Source of the DNA: Deltaproteobacteria bacterium
GTDB lineage: Bacteria > Desulfobacterota > Desulfobaccia > Desulfobaccales > 0-14-0-80-60-11
Direction: 5' to 3'
Length of the DNA: 64,000 bases
NCBI GenBank assembly: GCA_030018495.1
Contig: JASEFS010000003.1
Coordinates: 1-64,000 of the forward strand
Positions 41,572-50,214 of the stretch are shown here, piece after piece (the first letter of the stretch is position 1; each line of letters begins with the position of its first letter). Below the pieces are notes generated by a model, which was given only the letters and a program-made list of their open reading frames with translations, searched no databases and was not told the DNA's origin. The position numbers were made by a program, and so were the translations under genes.

Positions 41572-43785
41572 TTAACTACACTTCGAAAACCCGCAACTCT
41601 TGCACACCAAGCAGCCGGATTCGTGCTCCATGGTGGAGCCGCAGTCCGGGCACAGGCCCATGGCGTCCGCGACCTTGGGGGTGTCCACTTCCGCGACCCG
41701 GGCCAGCACCTGGGCGATGGCGTCCGGGCAGGACAGCACCTGCTTGCCGTTTTGCCAGATGGGGCTGGGGCAGCGGATGCCGGTGATCTGCTTGATGATG
41801 GACTCGATCTTGACGCCGGAGCGCAGGGCCAGGGAAATCAGGCGGCCCGTGGACTCGATCTGGCTGGAGGCGCAGCCCCCGGTCTTGCCCATCTGGGCGA
41901 AGACCTCGCAGAACCCCAGGTCGTCCTGGTTCACGGTGACGTAAAGCTTGCCGCAGCCCGTGGTGATGAGGCGGGTGACCCCCACGGTGGTTTCGGGCCG
42001 GGGCCGGGGCTCGATGTAGTGCAGCTCCTTGGCCTTGGCGTCGGGCTTGCCGCCGATGTTCAGGACCTGGCTTTCCCGGCTGCCGTCCCGGTAGATGGTG
42101 ACGCCCTTCAGGCCCATGTCGTAGGCCATCAGATAGACCTGGCGCACGTCCTCCACCGTGGCTTGGTTGGGGAAGTTCACGGTCTTGCTCACCGCGTTGT
42201 CCGTGTGCTTCTGGAACGCGGCCTGGATTTTGGCGTGCCAGACCGGCGAGACTTCGTGCGCGGTGACGAACAGTCGGCGGATGTCCTTGGGGATTTCCTT
42301 GAAGTCCCGGATGGAGCCGGTGCTCGCCAGGGCGCGCATGAGCTCCGGGGAATAAAAGCCCCGGCGCCTGGCGATCTCCTCGAAATAGGGGTGCACTTCC
42401 ACCAGTTCGGTGCCTTCCAGGACCCGCCGGATGTAGGACACCGCGAACAGGGGCTCGATGCCGGAGCTGGCGCCGGCGATGATGCTGATGGTGCCGGTGG
42501 GCGCGATGGTGGTGACCGTGGCGTTGCGCATGCGCCCGAAGCCGTTGCCGTCGTACTTGCTGCCCGGATAGGAGGGGAAATTGCCCCGCTTGACGGCCAG
42601 CGCTGCGGACGCGGCCTTGGCTTCCTTGTCGATGAAGGCCATGACCTCTTCGGCCGTCTGCACCGCGTCCTCGGAATTATAGGGAATGCCGAGTTTCAGG
42701 AGGAGATCGGCGAAGCCCATGACGCCCAGGCCGATCTTGCGGTTGGCCTTGGTGTTTGCGGCAATGCTTTCCAGAGGGAAGTTGTTGGCGTCGATGACGT
42801 TGTCCAGGAAGTGCACCGCGGTGTGCACCATGTCCTTGAGCCTGGTGTAGTTGATGCTGCCGTCGTCGGCCACTTTGCCCAGGTTGAGGGACCCCAGGTT
42901 GCAGGACTCGTAGGGCAGCAGGGGCTGCTCGCCGCAGGGGTTGGTGGCTTCGATCTGTCCCAGGTGGGGCAGGGGGTTGTCCCGGTTGATGGCGTCCAGA
43001 AAGATGACGCCGGGCTCGCCGGTGGCCCAGGCGCTTTTGACGATGAGGTCGAAGAGGTCCGCGGCCCTGACCCGCTGCACTTCCCGACCGTTTCGGGGAT
43101 TGACCAGCGCAAAGGTCTTGTCCGCTTTGACCGCTTCCATGAACGCGTCGGTGAGGCCTACCGAAATGTTGAAATTGGTGAGCTTCTTGGTGTCGTTCTT
43201 ACAGGTGATGAATTTTTCGATATCCGGGTGGTCGACCCGCAACAGCCCCATGTTGGCGCCCCGGCGGGTGCCGCCCTGCTTGATGGTCTCGGTGGCCACG
43301 TCAAAGATGTTCATGAAGGAAATGGGCCCCGACGCCACGCCCTTGGTGGACATTACGGGATCGTTTTCCGGGCGGATGCGGGAGAAGGAAAAGCCGGTGC
43401 CGCCGCCGGACTTGTGGATCATGGCGGTGTGCTTGATGGCTTCGAAGATGCTGTCGATGCTGTCCTCCACAGGCAGCACGAAGCAGGCGGAAAGCTGGCC
43501 CAGTTCGCGCCCCGCGTTCATGAGGGTGGGGGAGTTGGGCATGAACGCCAGGGAGGCCATGAGGTCGTAGAACTTTTTGGCGGTGGCGGTGATATCCGCG
43601 TCGGGATCATACAACAGGTCAATCTTGGCGATGGTCTCGGCCACCCGGCGGAACATGTCGGGCGCGGCCTCGGTGGGTTCGCCCTGCTCGTCCTTCTTGA
43701 GGTAGCGGCGCTTGAGGACCACCGCGGCGTTTTGGCTCAGCGGCAGGTCACCGGTGATTTCTCTTGTCTCCGTATGCATATCCAT
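41572..43785 (-). CDS. nrdJ: Class II (adenosylcobalamin-dependent) ribonucleoside-diphosphate reductase
   Basis: Reduces ribonucleotides to deoxyribonucleotides using B12 radical chemistry. 737 aa. RNR landmarks: [21 protein letters not shown] (split: NPCGEQPLL and [10 protein letters not shown]), [18 protein letters not shown]. The C-terminal ~45 residues carry a CPDCGSTME and [10 protein letters not shown] zinc-ribbon/thiol tail as in B12-dependent NrdJ. Strong GGGGAGAAG ribosome site. Promoter region has two NrdR boxes. A second, shorter class II paralogue lies at 63004. Confidence 0.96.
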   Translation of the reverse strand: MDMHTETREITGDLPLSQNAAVVLKRRYLKKDEQGEPTEAAPDMFRRVAETIAKIDLLYDPDADITATAKKFYDLMASLAFMPNSPTLMNAGRELGQLSACFVLPVEDSIDSIFEAIKHTAMIHKSGGGTGFSFSRIRPENDPVMSTKGVASGPISFMNIFDVATETIKQGGTRRGANMGLLRVDHPDIEKFITCKNDTKKLTNFNISVGLTDAFMEAVKADKTFALVNPRNGREVQRVRAADLFDLIVKSAWATGEPGVIFLDAINRDNPLPHLGQIEATNPCGEQPLLPYESCNLGSLNLGKVADDGSINYTRLKDMVHTAVHFLDNVIDANNFPLESIAANTKANRKIGLGVMGFADLLLKLGIPYNSEDAVQTAEEVMAFIDKEAKAASAALAVKRGNFPSYPGSKYDGNGFGRMRNATVTTIAPTGTISIIAGASSGIEPLFAVSYIRRVLEGTELVEVHPYFEEIARRRGFYSPELMRALASTGSIRDFKEIPKDIRRLFVTAHEVSPVWHAKIQAAFQKHTDNAVSKTVNFPNQATVEDVRQVYLMAYDMGLKGVTIYRDGSRESQVLNIGGKPDAKAKELHYIEPRPRPETTVGVTRLITTGCGKLYVTVNQDDLGFCEVFAQMGKTGGCASSQIESTGRLISLALRSGVKIESIIKQITGIRCPSPIWQNGKQVLSCPDAIAQVLARVAEVDTPKVADAMGLCPDCGSTMEHESGCLVCKSCGFSKCS

Positions 43786-43827
43786 CTTCTCCCCCTGATT
43801 TCACCGAGTTGCCAAAAAAGGCTTATA

Positions 43828-43875
43828 ATTCAATATATTGTATTTAATTATATGGTAAAGCACTATATGTTGAGT
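43828..43875 (-). promoter_or_regulatory. Tandem NrdR boxes upstream of nrdJ
   Basis: Box 1, 43828-43843 (core CAATATATTG), and box 2, 43860-43875 (core CTATATGTTG), both fit the NrdR consensus ACACWATATATWGTGT (12-13 of 16 and about 11 of 16 by eye). They are separated by 16 bp so the repeat distance is 32 bp, three helical turns, which is the spacing described for NrdR operators. They lie 43-90 bp upstream of the nrdJ start. NrdR represses nrd genes when dATP is high. Confidence 0.85.
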
Positions 43876-43997
43876 GTCAAGCAAATTTTTTCTCCTCATG
43901 AAAATATGCCGGTCACTCCGTGACAGTGCGGCTTGGCGGCGTTTGCCTCATCATTTGTATAGTATACCAATTAAAATTTTTTTGAAAAGATACAGGA

Positions 43998-44067
43998 AAC
44001 CACAAAGACACAAAGACACGCAGGGTCACCAAGTTTTCTTTGTGCCTTTGCGTCTTGGTGGTGCAGC
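43998..44067. repeat. Dispersed-type inverted repeat before fabH
   Basis: CACAAAGACACAAAGACACG on one side and CTTTGTGCCTTTGCGTCTTGGTGG on the other form an imperfect inverted repeat of a class often found between genes. The 43786-44187 gap otherwise carries only the NrdR region. Confidence 0.6.
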
Positions 44068-44187
44068 CGAAGTCCGGAACCGCGATTAACTCAGAGTTTG
44101 CAAAGATGCCTGCCGGTCATTGCCTTTTCCTACCTCTTGAGTTATATATGAGTCTCTAATCGTGCCCTGTTCAGGAGGGGATTGGTT

Positions 44188-45174
44188 TTGCCTGAGAATA
44201 AGATCGGCATCCTGGGCACCGGCTCCTTTACGCCGGAGATGGTGCTCACCAATGAAGACCTGGAAAAGCTGGTGGAGACCAACGACCAGTGGATCAAGGA
44301 GCGCACCGGCATTGCCGAGCGCCGCGTCTGCGGCCCGGACGAAGGCGTGGCCACCATGGCTGTTGCGGCCGCGGAGCGCGCCCTGGCGTCGGCCGACATC
44401 GCCCCCGACCGGTTGAGCTACATTATTGTAGGCACCAACACCCCCGATTATTTTTTCCCATCCATCGCCATCCGGGTCCAGGACCATTTGGGACTGAATT
44501 CCACCCTGGCCGCGTTCGACCTCCAGGCCGGCTGCAGCGGCTTCAATTACGGCCTGTACATCGCCGAACGCCTGGTGGCTCCCGAAGGCAAGTATGCCCT
44601 GGTCATCGGCAGCGACGCCTCCTCCCGCTTTACGGACTGGACGGACCGCTCCACCTGCGTGCTTTTCGGGGACGGGGCCGGCGCGGTGGTGCTGGGGCCG
44701 GTGGCCAAGGGGGGCATTATTGCCCAGTTCGTGGCCTCCAGCCTGAACATGAAGCTTTACTGCGAAACGGAATTCAACGCCGAAAACAGTCCCTTCCTGC
44801 CGCCGCAGACCACCACGACCCGGCATTTTTTGAAGATGGACGGGCCGGAGATTTTCAAGTTCGCGGTCAAGGCAGTAAAAGAGAGCATCCAGCGCATCTC
44901 CGAGATTACCGGCGTTGCCAAGGAAGAGTTCGACTATCTCATCATCCACCAGGCCAACAACCGCATCATCGAGGCCGCGGCCAAATTTGCCCGGGTGCCC
45001 ATGGAGAAGGTCTATGTCAACGTGCACCGCTACGGCAATACCTCTGCTGCCTCGGTGCCCCTCGCCCTGGACGAAGCCGTCAAGGCAGGCAAGCTCAAGC
45101 CCGGCGACAAGGTGTTTTTGTGCAGCTTCGGGGCCGGGGTTACCTGGAGCGCCGCGCTGTTGGAGTGGGGCTAA
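44188..45174 (+). CDS. fabH: Beta-ketoacyl-ACP synthase III
   Basis: Condenses acetyl-CoA (or branched/other acyl-CoA) with malonyl-ACP to start fatty acid synthesis. 328 aa. Catalytic triad Cys (LQAGCSGFNYG), His (IIHQANNRII) and Asn (YGNTSAAS) are all present; WIKERTGIAERR is in the N-terminal part. TTG 44188 is chosen because AGGAGGGG lies 7 bp upstream; TTG 44182 is too close to it. Confidence 0.95.
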   Translation: MPENKIGILGTGSFTPEMVLTNEDLEKLVETNDQWIKERTGIAERRVCGPDEGVATMAVAAAERALASADIAPDRLSYIIVGTNTPDYFFPSIAIRVQDHLGLNSTLAAFDLQAGCSGFNYGLYIAERLVAPEGKYALVIGSDASSRFTDWTDRSTCVLFGDGAGAVVLGPVAKGGIIAQFVASSLNMKLYCETEFNAENSPFLPPQTTTTRHFLKMDGPEIFKFAVKAVKESIQRISEITGVAKEEFDYLIIHQANNRIIEAAAKFARVPMEKVYVNVHRYGNTSAASVPLALDEAVKAGKLKPGDKVFLCSFGAGVTWSAALLEWG

Positions 45175-45181
45175 GAGCGTT

Positions 45182-45216
45182 AAGCTTTAGGCTGTAGGCT
45201 GTAAGCCTAAAGCCTG
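45182..45216 (+). repeat. Short heptamer array after fabH
   Basis: Five units: AAGCTTT, AGGCTGT, AGGCTGT, AAGCCTA, AAGCCTG. Same family as the array at 45327. Confidence 0.8.
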
Positions 45217-45253
45217 AAGTTGTTAAGCAACTCTTTCCCAAATCTCATAAACA

Positions 45254-45286
45254 AAAAGGACGGTGACGGACTGTTCCGCCCTTTTA
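45254..45286 (+). terminator. Possible fabH terminator
   Basis: AAAAGG-A-CGG pairs with CCG-C-CCTTTT around a 12-nt loop and ends in TTTTAT. About 80 bp after the fabH stop. Confidence 0.55.
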
Positions 45287-45326
45287 TCAGCCCACGCAGG
45301 TTTTTTTCTGAAATGCCCTAATCTTA

Positions 45327-45438
45327 AAACCTAAAGCCTAAAGCTTAAAGCTTAAAGCCTAAAGCTTAAAGCCTAAAGCCTAAAGCTTAAAGCTTAAAGC
45401 CTAAAGCCTAAAGCCTAAAGCTTAAGGCTTACTGCTTA
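45327..45438. repeat. Sixteen-unit heptamer array
   Basis: Sixteen consecutive 7-bp units, mostly AAGCCTA and AAGCTTA, between the convergent fabH and 45422-45775 genes. The right end runs into the last codons and stop of the minus-strand gene. The longest array in this window. Confidence 0.92.
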
Positions 45439-45775
45439 TAGCCTGGATTTTCTCCAGGCACTCCTCGGCCGTGAGGCGTCCCGCGAAAAATTCCGTCAGG
45501 GCAAAGGCAAAGGGGTTTTCCACGAAAAAGCGCTGTAACGCCAGCCGGTCGCCTTGGCTGGGGAATGCCAAGTCGATCTGGAAGTGTTTGGCCGCCTGGA
45601 GAAAAACGTCCTGTTGCAGGACTTCCGTCTGGCGCATCTGCCCTTCTATCTGAAAAAGGAGCCGGCGCAGGCGGGTGAGATAATCTTCCCGCTCCTGATA
45701 TTCCCGCCGCTTGTGCTCCAAAAAGTGAAGATGCTGGGCCCTGGCCAGTTGGCTGAAGGGAATGATTTTGCTCAA
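45422..45775 (-). CDS. Hypothetical helical protein
   Basis: 117 aa, predicted mostly helical (HLHFLEHKRREYQEREDYLTRLRRLL) with a C-terminal motif FAGRLTAEECLEKIQAI. No family recognised. Its last six codons fall in the heptamer array, so its natural C-terminus may have been set by repeat growth. The start at 45775 is preceded on its strand by AAGGAGAT, a good ribosome site. Divergent from hisI. Confidence 0.6.
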   Translation of the reverse strand: MSKIIPFSQLARAQHLHFLEHKRREYQEREDYLTRLRRLLFQIEGQMRQTEVLQQDVFLQAAKHFQIDLAFPSQGDRLALQRFFVENPFAFALTEFFAGRLTAEECLEKIQAISSKP

Positions 45776-45848
45776 TTGAAGATCTCCTTAAAGAAATTTA
45801 TCATCTGGCCTTGTCGATTTATAGAAAAAAGGATAATTATTTTTGGTT

Positions 45849-46238
45849 ATGGAAAAAGAAGCATCGCTCGATTTTGCCAAACTGGGGGGCCTGGTGCCGG
45901 CCATCGTGCAGGACGCGGTTACAGGAGATGTGCTGATGGTGGCCTTTATGAACCAGGAGGCCTGGGAGCAAACCCTCAAAACCGGGGAAGCCCACTACTT
46001 CAGCCGCAGCCGCCAAACCCTCTGGCACAAGGGCGGCACCAGCGGCCACGTGCAGCGAGTCAGGGAGATTTTTCTGGACTGCGACGCGGATACCGTGCTC
46101 CTCAAAGTGGAGCAGGTGGGCGGCGCGGCCTGCCATACCGGCCACCGGAGCTGTTTTCATCGCCGCTGGCGGGGCGACGGCTGGCAGGAAGTGGGCGAGA
46201 AGGTCTTTGATCCCAAGGAGGTTTACGGAAGTGGATAA
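45849..46238 (+). CDS. hisI: Phosphoribosyl-AMP cyclohydrolase
   Basis: Opens the purine ring of PR-AMP in histidine synthesis, using zinc. 129 aa, HisI-only form (no HisE domain). [34 protein letters not shown] and the Cys/His zinc ligands [13 protein letters not shown] are all present. Overlaps hisG by 8 bp. Confidence 0.96.
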   Translation: MEKEASLDFAKLGGLVPAIVQDAVTGDVLMVAFMNQEAWEQTLKTGEAHYFSRSRQTLWHKGGTSGHVQRVREIFLDCDADTVLLKVEQVGGAACHTGHRSCFHRRWRGDGWQEVGEKVFDPKEVYGSG

Positions 46239-47106
46239 GCTGCGCCTGGGGATTCCCAAGGGAAGCCTGGAGAAAGCGACCATCGACCTGTTCCGCCGGG
46301 CCGGGTGGAACATCAAGATAAACGGCCGGAGCTACTTCCCGGACATTGACGACCCGGAGATCACCTGCTCCATGTGCCGGGCCCAGGAAATGAGCCGCTA
46401 TGTGGAAAACGGCACCCTGGACTGCGGCCTCACCGGCAAAGACTGGATCATGGAGAACGACTCCGACGTCATGGTGGTGACGGACCTGATGTACTCCAAG
46501 GCCTCCACCAACCCGGTGCGGTGGGTGCTGGCGGTGCCCGCGGCTTCGCCCATCACTTCCCTGCATGACCTGGCGGGCAAAAAAATTGCCACCGAATTGG
46601 TGAATTACACCCGGCGCTTTTTTGCCTCCAAGAACATCCCGGTGACCGTGGAGTTTTCCTGGGGGGCCACCGAAGCCAAGGTGGCCGCGGGTCTCGTTGA
46701 CGCCATCGTGGAGGTGACGGAAACCGGAAGCACCATCCGGGCCCATGGCTTAAAGATTATCCACGAGTTTTTCCAATCCAACACGCAGTTCATCGCCAAC
46801 CGCCGGGTTTGGGAAACGGATATGGCGAAGCGGGAAAAAATCGGCAATATTATGGTGCTGCTCCTGGGCGCGCTTCGGGCCGAAAAGATGGTGGGCCTGA
46901 AAATGAACATCCCTGAAAAGCAGTTAAGGGAAATTGTGGACTTGCTGCCTTCGCTGCTCGCGCCCACTATCGCACCCCTTTATGAAACCGACTGGTACTC
47001 CGTGGAAGTGGTGGTTAACGCCTCTGAAGTGCGGGTCCTGATTCCGCGGCTGGTGGCCGTGGGCGCCCAGGGCATCGTGGAGTATCCCCTCCATAAAGTG
47101 ATTTAA
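46231..47106 (+). CDS. hisG: ATP phosphoribosyltransferase (long form)
   Basis: First step of histidine synthesis; feedback inhibited. 291 aa from GTG 46231, which has AAGGAGG nine bases upstream. [38 protein letters not shown] and [15 protein letters not shown] are typical. The C-terminal ~75 residues after [12 protein letters not shown] form the regulatory ACT-like domain of long HisG, so no HisZ is needed. Confidence 0.96.
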   Translation: MDKLRLGIPKGSLEKATIDLFRRAGWNIKINGRSYFPDIDDPEITCSMCRAQEMSRYVENGTLDCGLTGKDWIMENDSDVMVVTDLMYSKASTNPVRWVLAVPAASPITSLHDLAGKKIATELVNYTRRFFASKNIPVTVEFSWGATEAKVAAGLVDAIVEVTETGSTIRAHGLKIIHEFFQSNTQFIANRRVWETDMAKREKIGNIMVLLLGALRAEKMVGLKMNIPEKQLREIVDLLPSLLAPTIAPLYETDWYSVEVVVNASEVRVLIPRLVAVGAQGIVEYPLHKVI

Positions 47107-47120
47107 CCTTGATTGAGGCA

Positions 47121-47143
47121 GTGGGAGCAGTTACCGCTCCCAC
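47121..47143 (+). terminator. Hairpin after hisG
   Basis: Perfect GTGGGAGC / GCTCCCAC stem, 7-nt loop, with a weak pyrimidine run (CCTTCCTTTATTCC) afterwards. Probable terminator. Confidence 0.6.
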
Positions 47144-47401
47144 AGCCCTTCCTTTATTCCTTTTTCAATCTTTGCCATAAGAGGCGGGGGCTGCCGGCAT
47201 CGCAAACCTAGGCTGGAAGCCCGTGCTATCAGTCGTTTGCATATCTGGCCAAGATGCCGAAGGTTGTCAAAGCTGGAACAAGGGGTCTGAGAGGAGGGCG
47301 CCGGGCCGTTTAAAAAGAGCGCAGGTGCGTTTGTCTTGGCTTTTCGCTGCCGGATTGGTCTAAAATATAGCAAGTCCAGTTTATCAGGCGGAGGTGGAAC
47401 C

Positions 47402-49138
47402 GTGCATCGCGAGCTGACCCAGGAGCTGCCCCGGGTGGCCTATTTTTCCATGGAAATCGGGCTTACCCCTGAGATTCACACCTATAGCGGAGGCTTGGGG
47501 GTTCTGGCCGGGGACACCTTGCGGGCCGCCGCGGATTTGGGCTTGCCCATGATGGGGCTCACGCTGCTCTACCGGGAGGGCTATTTCCGCCAGGAAGTGA
47601 ATGCCGCGGGCCGCCAGATTGAAAACCCGGACCGCTGGACCCCCGAAGATTTGCTGACGCCCCTGAATCCCCGGGTGCAGATTATTTTGGAGGGGCGCCC
47701 GGTGCAGGTGCGGGCCTGGCGCTATGAGGTGACCGGGATCGACGGCCATGTGGTGCCGGTTTATTTCCTGGACACGGACCTGCCGGAGAATACCCCGTGG
47801 GACAGAACCCTGACGCATAACCTCTATGGTGGGGATAATCATTACCGCCTGTGCCAGGAAATGGTCCTGGGCTTCGGAGGGGTGGCACTCCTCGAGGCCT
47901 TGGGCCAGGACCATAATATTTTTTACCACATGAATGAAGGTCATTCCGCGCTCCTCACCTTGGCGCTCCTCACCCGGCGCCTGGAAGAATCCGGCCGCGA
48001 GCGGCCCACCGGCGAGGATGTGGAAGCTGTGCGGCAGCAGTGCGTGTTCACCACCCATACGCCGGTGCCTGCAGGCCATGACCAGTTTCCTCCGGAATTG
48101 GTGGAGCAGGTGTTAGGGCGGCGGCTTACGGACCTGATGCTGCTCACCGATTGCTGCCTGGACCGGCACTTGAACATGACCTTTCTGGGTCTCAGGTTCG
48201 CCCGCTATATCAACGGGGTCTCCATGCGCCATGACGAGATTTCCACCGGCATGTTCCCCGGCTATCCCATCAACGCCATTACCAACGGAGTGCATGCCCC
48301 CACCTGGACGGCTCCGCCTTTTCAAGACCTTTATAACCGGCGTATCCCGGAGTGGCGCCAGGATAACTTTTACCTGCGCTACGCGGTGGGCATTCCCCAC
48401 CATGAGATTGAACAGGCCCACGCCGAAGCCAAAAGGCTTCTTTTGCAGGAGGTGGCCAGGACCACCGGCGAACGGCTGGACGAGCGCACCTTGACCATCG
48501 GCTTTGCCCGGCGGGCCACGCGTTACAAGAGAATTGACTTGCTGTTCTCCAACCTGGAACGGCTGAAACAAATCGCCAAGACGGTGGGGCCCATCCAGGT
48601 GATATATGGCGGCAAGGCCCATCCTCGGGACGAAGGCGGCAAAGACATGATTCAGAGCGTCTTCGCGGCCAAAAAGGCCCTCGCAGGCCACATCCCGGTG
48701 GTGTTTGTGGAAAATTACGACATGGCTTGGGGCAAACTCATTACTTCCGGGGTGGATTTGTGGCTCAATACCCCCCAGCGCCCGCAGGAAGCCTCGGGCA
48801 CCAGCGGCATGAAGGCGGCTCTGAACGGGGTTCCCAGTTTAAGCATCCTGGACGGCTGGTGGGTCGAAGGCCACGTGGAGAATGTCACCGGTTGGGCTAT
48901 AGGAGACGACAAGGAAGCCGTGGCGGATGAAGCAGGCGAAATTGCTTCGCTCTACGACAAGCTGGAACGGGTGATTCTGCCCATGTTTTACGGCCGGCCC
49001 CGGGCCTTTGCAGAGGTGCAGCGCGCCGCCATCGCGCTGAACGGCTCCTTTTTTAATACCCAGCGGATGCTATCGCAATATGTCATCAATGCCTACCGCT
49101 TCGCGCCGCGCCTGGAGCGGCTTAAAACTAGCCGTTGA
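47402..49138 (+). CDS. glgP: Alpha-glucan phosphorylase (short GlgP form)
   Basis: Phosphorolysis of glycogen/maltodextrin to glucose 1-phosphate. 578 aa from GTG 47402 with GGCGGAGG upstream. It has no DUF3417 N-terminal domain. RVAYFSMEIGLTPEIHTYSGGLGVLAGD (split: FSMEIGLTPEI and YSGGLGVLAGD) at the N-terminus, HMNEGHSALL, TTHTPVPAGHD, NGVHAPTW, RRATRYKRIDLL and the PLP-binding SGTSGMKAALNGVPSLSILDG (split: SGTSGMKAALNG). The heptamer-free gap before the next operon is 182 bp. Confidence 0.95.
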   Translation: MHRELTQELPRVAYFSMEIGLTPEIHTYSGGLGVLAGDTLRAAADLGLPMMGLTLLYREGYFRQEVNAAGRQIENPDRWTPEDLLTPLNPRVQIILEGRPVQVRAWRYEVTGIDGHVVPVYFLDTDLPENTPWDRTLTHNLYGGDNHYRLCQEMVLGFGGVALLEALGQDHNIFYHMNEGHSALLTLALLTRRLEESGRERPTGEDVEAVRQQCVFTTHTPVPAGHDQFPPELVEQVLGRRLTDLMLLTDCCLDRHLNMTFLGLRFARYINGVSMRHDEISTGMFPGYPINAITNGVHAPTWTAPPFQDLYNRRIPEWRQDNFYLRYAVGIPHHEIEQAHAEAKRLLLQEVARTTGERLDERTLTIGFARRATRYKRIDLLFSNLERLKQIAKTVGPIQVIYGGKAHPRDEGGKDMIQSVFAAKKALAGHIPVVFVENYDMAWGKLITSGVDLWLNTPQRPQEASGTSGMKAALNGVPSLSILDGWWVEGHVENVTGWAIGDDKEAVADEAGEIASLYDKLERVILPMFYGRPRAFAEVQRAAIALNGSFFNTQRMLSQYVINAYRFAPRLERLKTSR

Positions 49139-49208
49139 AACGGCCTTTTGTCCGACTTCAGCAGATAAGCAATGATATTAATAAGTTGCCTTTACGCTTA
49201 AAAAACTC

Positions 49209-49238
49209 TTGACACTTCCAGGTCTATACGTTTATGTA
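49209..49238 (+). promoter_or_regulatory. Candidate promoter of the Hdr/Nuo/Mvh operon
   Basis: TTGACA at 49209-49214 followed after 18 bp by TATGTA (49233-49238). Good -35 and weak -10; about 80 bp before the first ATG. No operator was recognised. Confidence 0.4.
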
Positions 49239-49320
49239 GTAAGAGCTTAATATTAATTGAGGGAAACCCCTGGAGATGCCCTTCCAAAATCATTTCACCT
49301 AGATACTGCCGAGGTTGTAA

Positions 49321-50214
49321 ATGGCCACTGACATGCTTGGCTCGGTAATGGTTGTGGGCGGCGGCATTGCCGGTATGCAGGCAGCTCTGGACCTCGCCAA
49401 CTCTGGTTATTACGTACATTTGGTGGAGAAAAGCGCCGCCATCGGCGGCACTATGGCGCAGATCGACAAGACCTTTCCTACCAATGACTGCGCCATGTGA
49501 ATTATCTCCCCCAAGCTGGTCGAGGTCGGCCGGCACACCAACATCGAAATCCACACTTTAAGCGAACTCAGGGACCTTTCCGGCGAGCCGGGGAGGCTGA
49601 CGGCGCGTCTGGAAAAGCGGGCCCGCTTTGTGGACCCCGACAAGTGCACCGGCTGCGGCACTTGTTTGGAGGTCTGCCCCATCCGCTATGAAGTCCAACT
49701 GCCTCCGGAGGAAGAAGCCAAGGCCCGCGCGGCATACGCTGAAGCTACCGAAGAAGAGGCCGTGGCGGACATCATTGCGCGGCACCGGGACGAACCCGGC
49801 AACCTCCTGCCAATCCTTCTGGACATCAACCGCCACTTCAATTGGCTGCCGCGCCCGGCCCTGGAGCACGTGGCCGGCGACCTGGGGATGCCCCTCACAG
49901 AGATTCTCAGGGTGGCCAGCTTCTATAACGCCTTTTCCCTGGTGCCCAGGGGCAAGCACATCATCAATGTCTGCCTGGGGACGGGCTGTTTTGTGAAAGG
50001 TTCGCCGCGTCTGTTGGAGGGGCTGGAGCGCAAGCTGGGCATTGCCCACGGCCAGACCACCGACGACATGCTTTTCACTCTTGAGGTAGTGCGGTGCATC
50101 GGCTGCTGTGCCCTGGCTCCGGCTCTGCGCATCGACGACGCCACCTTCGGGCGGGTGACTCCGGGTCAGGTGGGCAAGATCATCGACTCCTACACCAAGG
50201 CGGCGGGCCAATGA
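49321..50214 (+). CDS. Selenocysteine HdrA N-terminal half fused to NuoE
   Basis: 297 aa if the in-frame TGA at 49498-49500 (codon 60) is read as selenocysteine. Residues 1-120 match the start of HdrA: FAD dinucleotide fold ([17 protein letters not shown]), then [19 protein letters not shown], where other HdrA proteins have Cys, then a 4Fe-4S motif [12 protein letters not shown] (109-120). There the HdrA text stops; residues ~145-297 are a full NuoE/HndA 2Fe-2S domain ([32 protein letters not shown]). The missing HdrA continuation (IYKLYPQAVP onward) is found in the protein at 52375. Overlaps nuoF by ATGA. Confidence 0.9.
49515..49534 (+). promoter_or_regulatory. SECIS-like hairpin of the HdrA UGA
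   Basis: Seven-pair stem GCUGGUC / GGCCGGC (two G-U pairs) with loop GAGGUC at +22 to +27 after UGA. The GGUC loop matches that of E. coli fdhF. GG falls at +24/+25. Confidence 0.8.

Noticed and set aside
41623-43923. A 766-aa open frame on the plus strand opposite nrdJ
   Set aside because: It mirrors nrdJ codons exactly, has Gly/His/Val-rich low-complexity text and no family; it is a GC-rich antisense shadow.
43786-44187. Cobalamin riboswitch before nrdJ
   Set aside because: No B12-box was recognised; the NrdR boxes explain the region better.
45327-45438. CRISPR array
   Set aside because: The repeat period is only 7 bp with no spacers and no cas genes; it is a simple tandem repeat.
49498-49500. 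Reading the TGA as a true stop, making HdrA a 59-aa fragment
   Set aside because: Conserved HdrA text continues in frame at once, a SECIS-like hairpin follows, and three more genes in the operon behave the same way.
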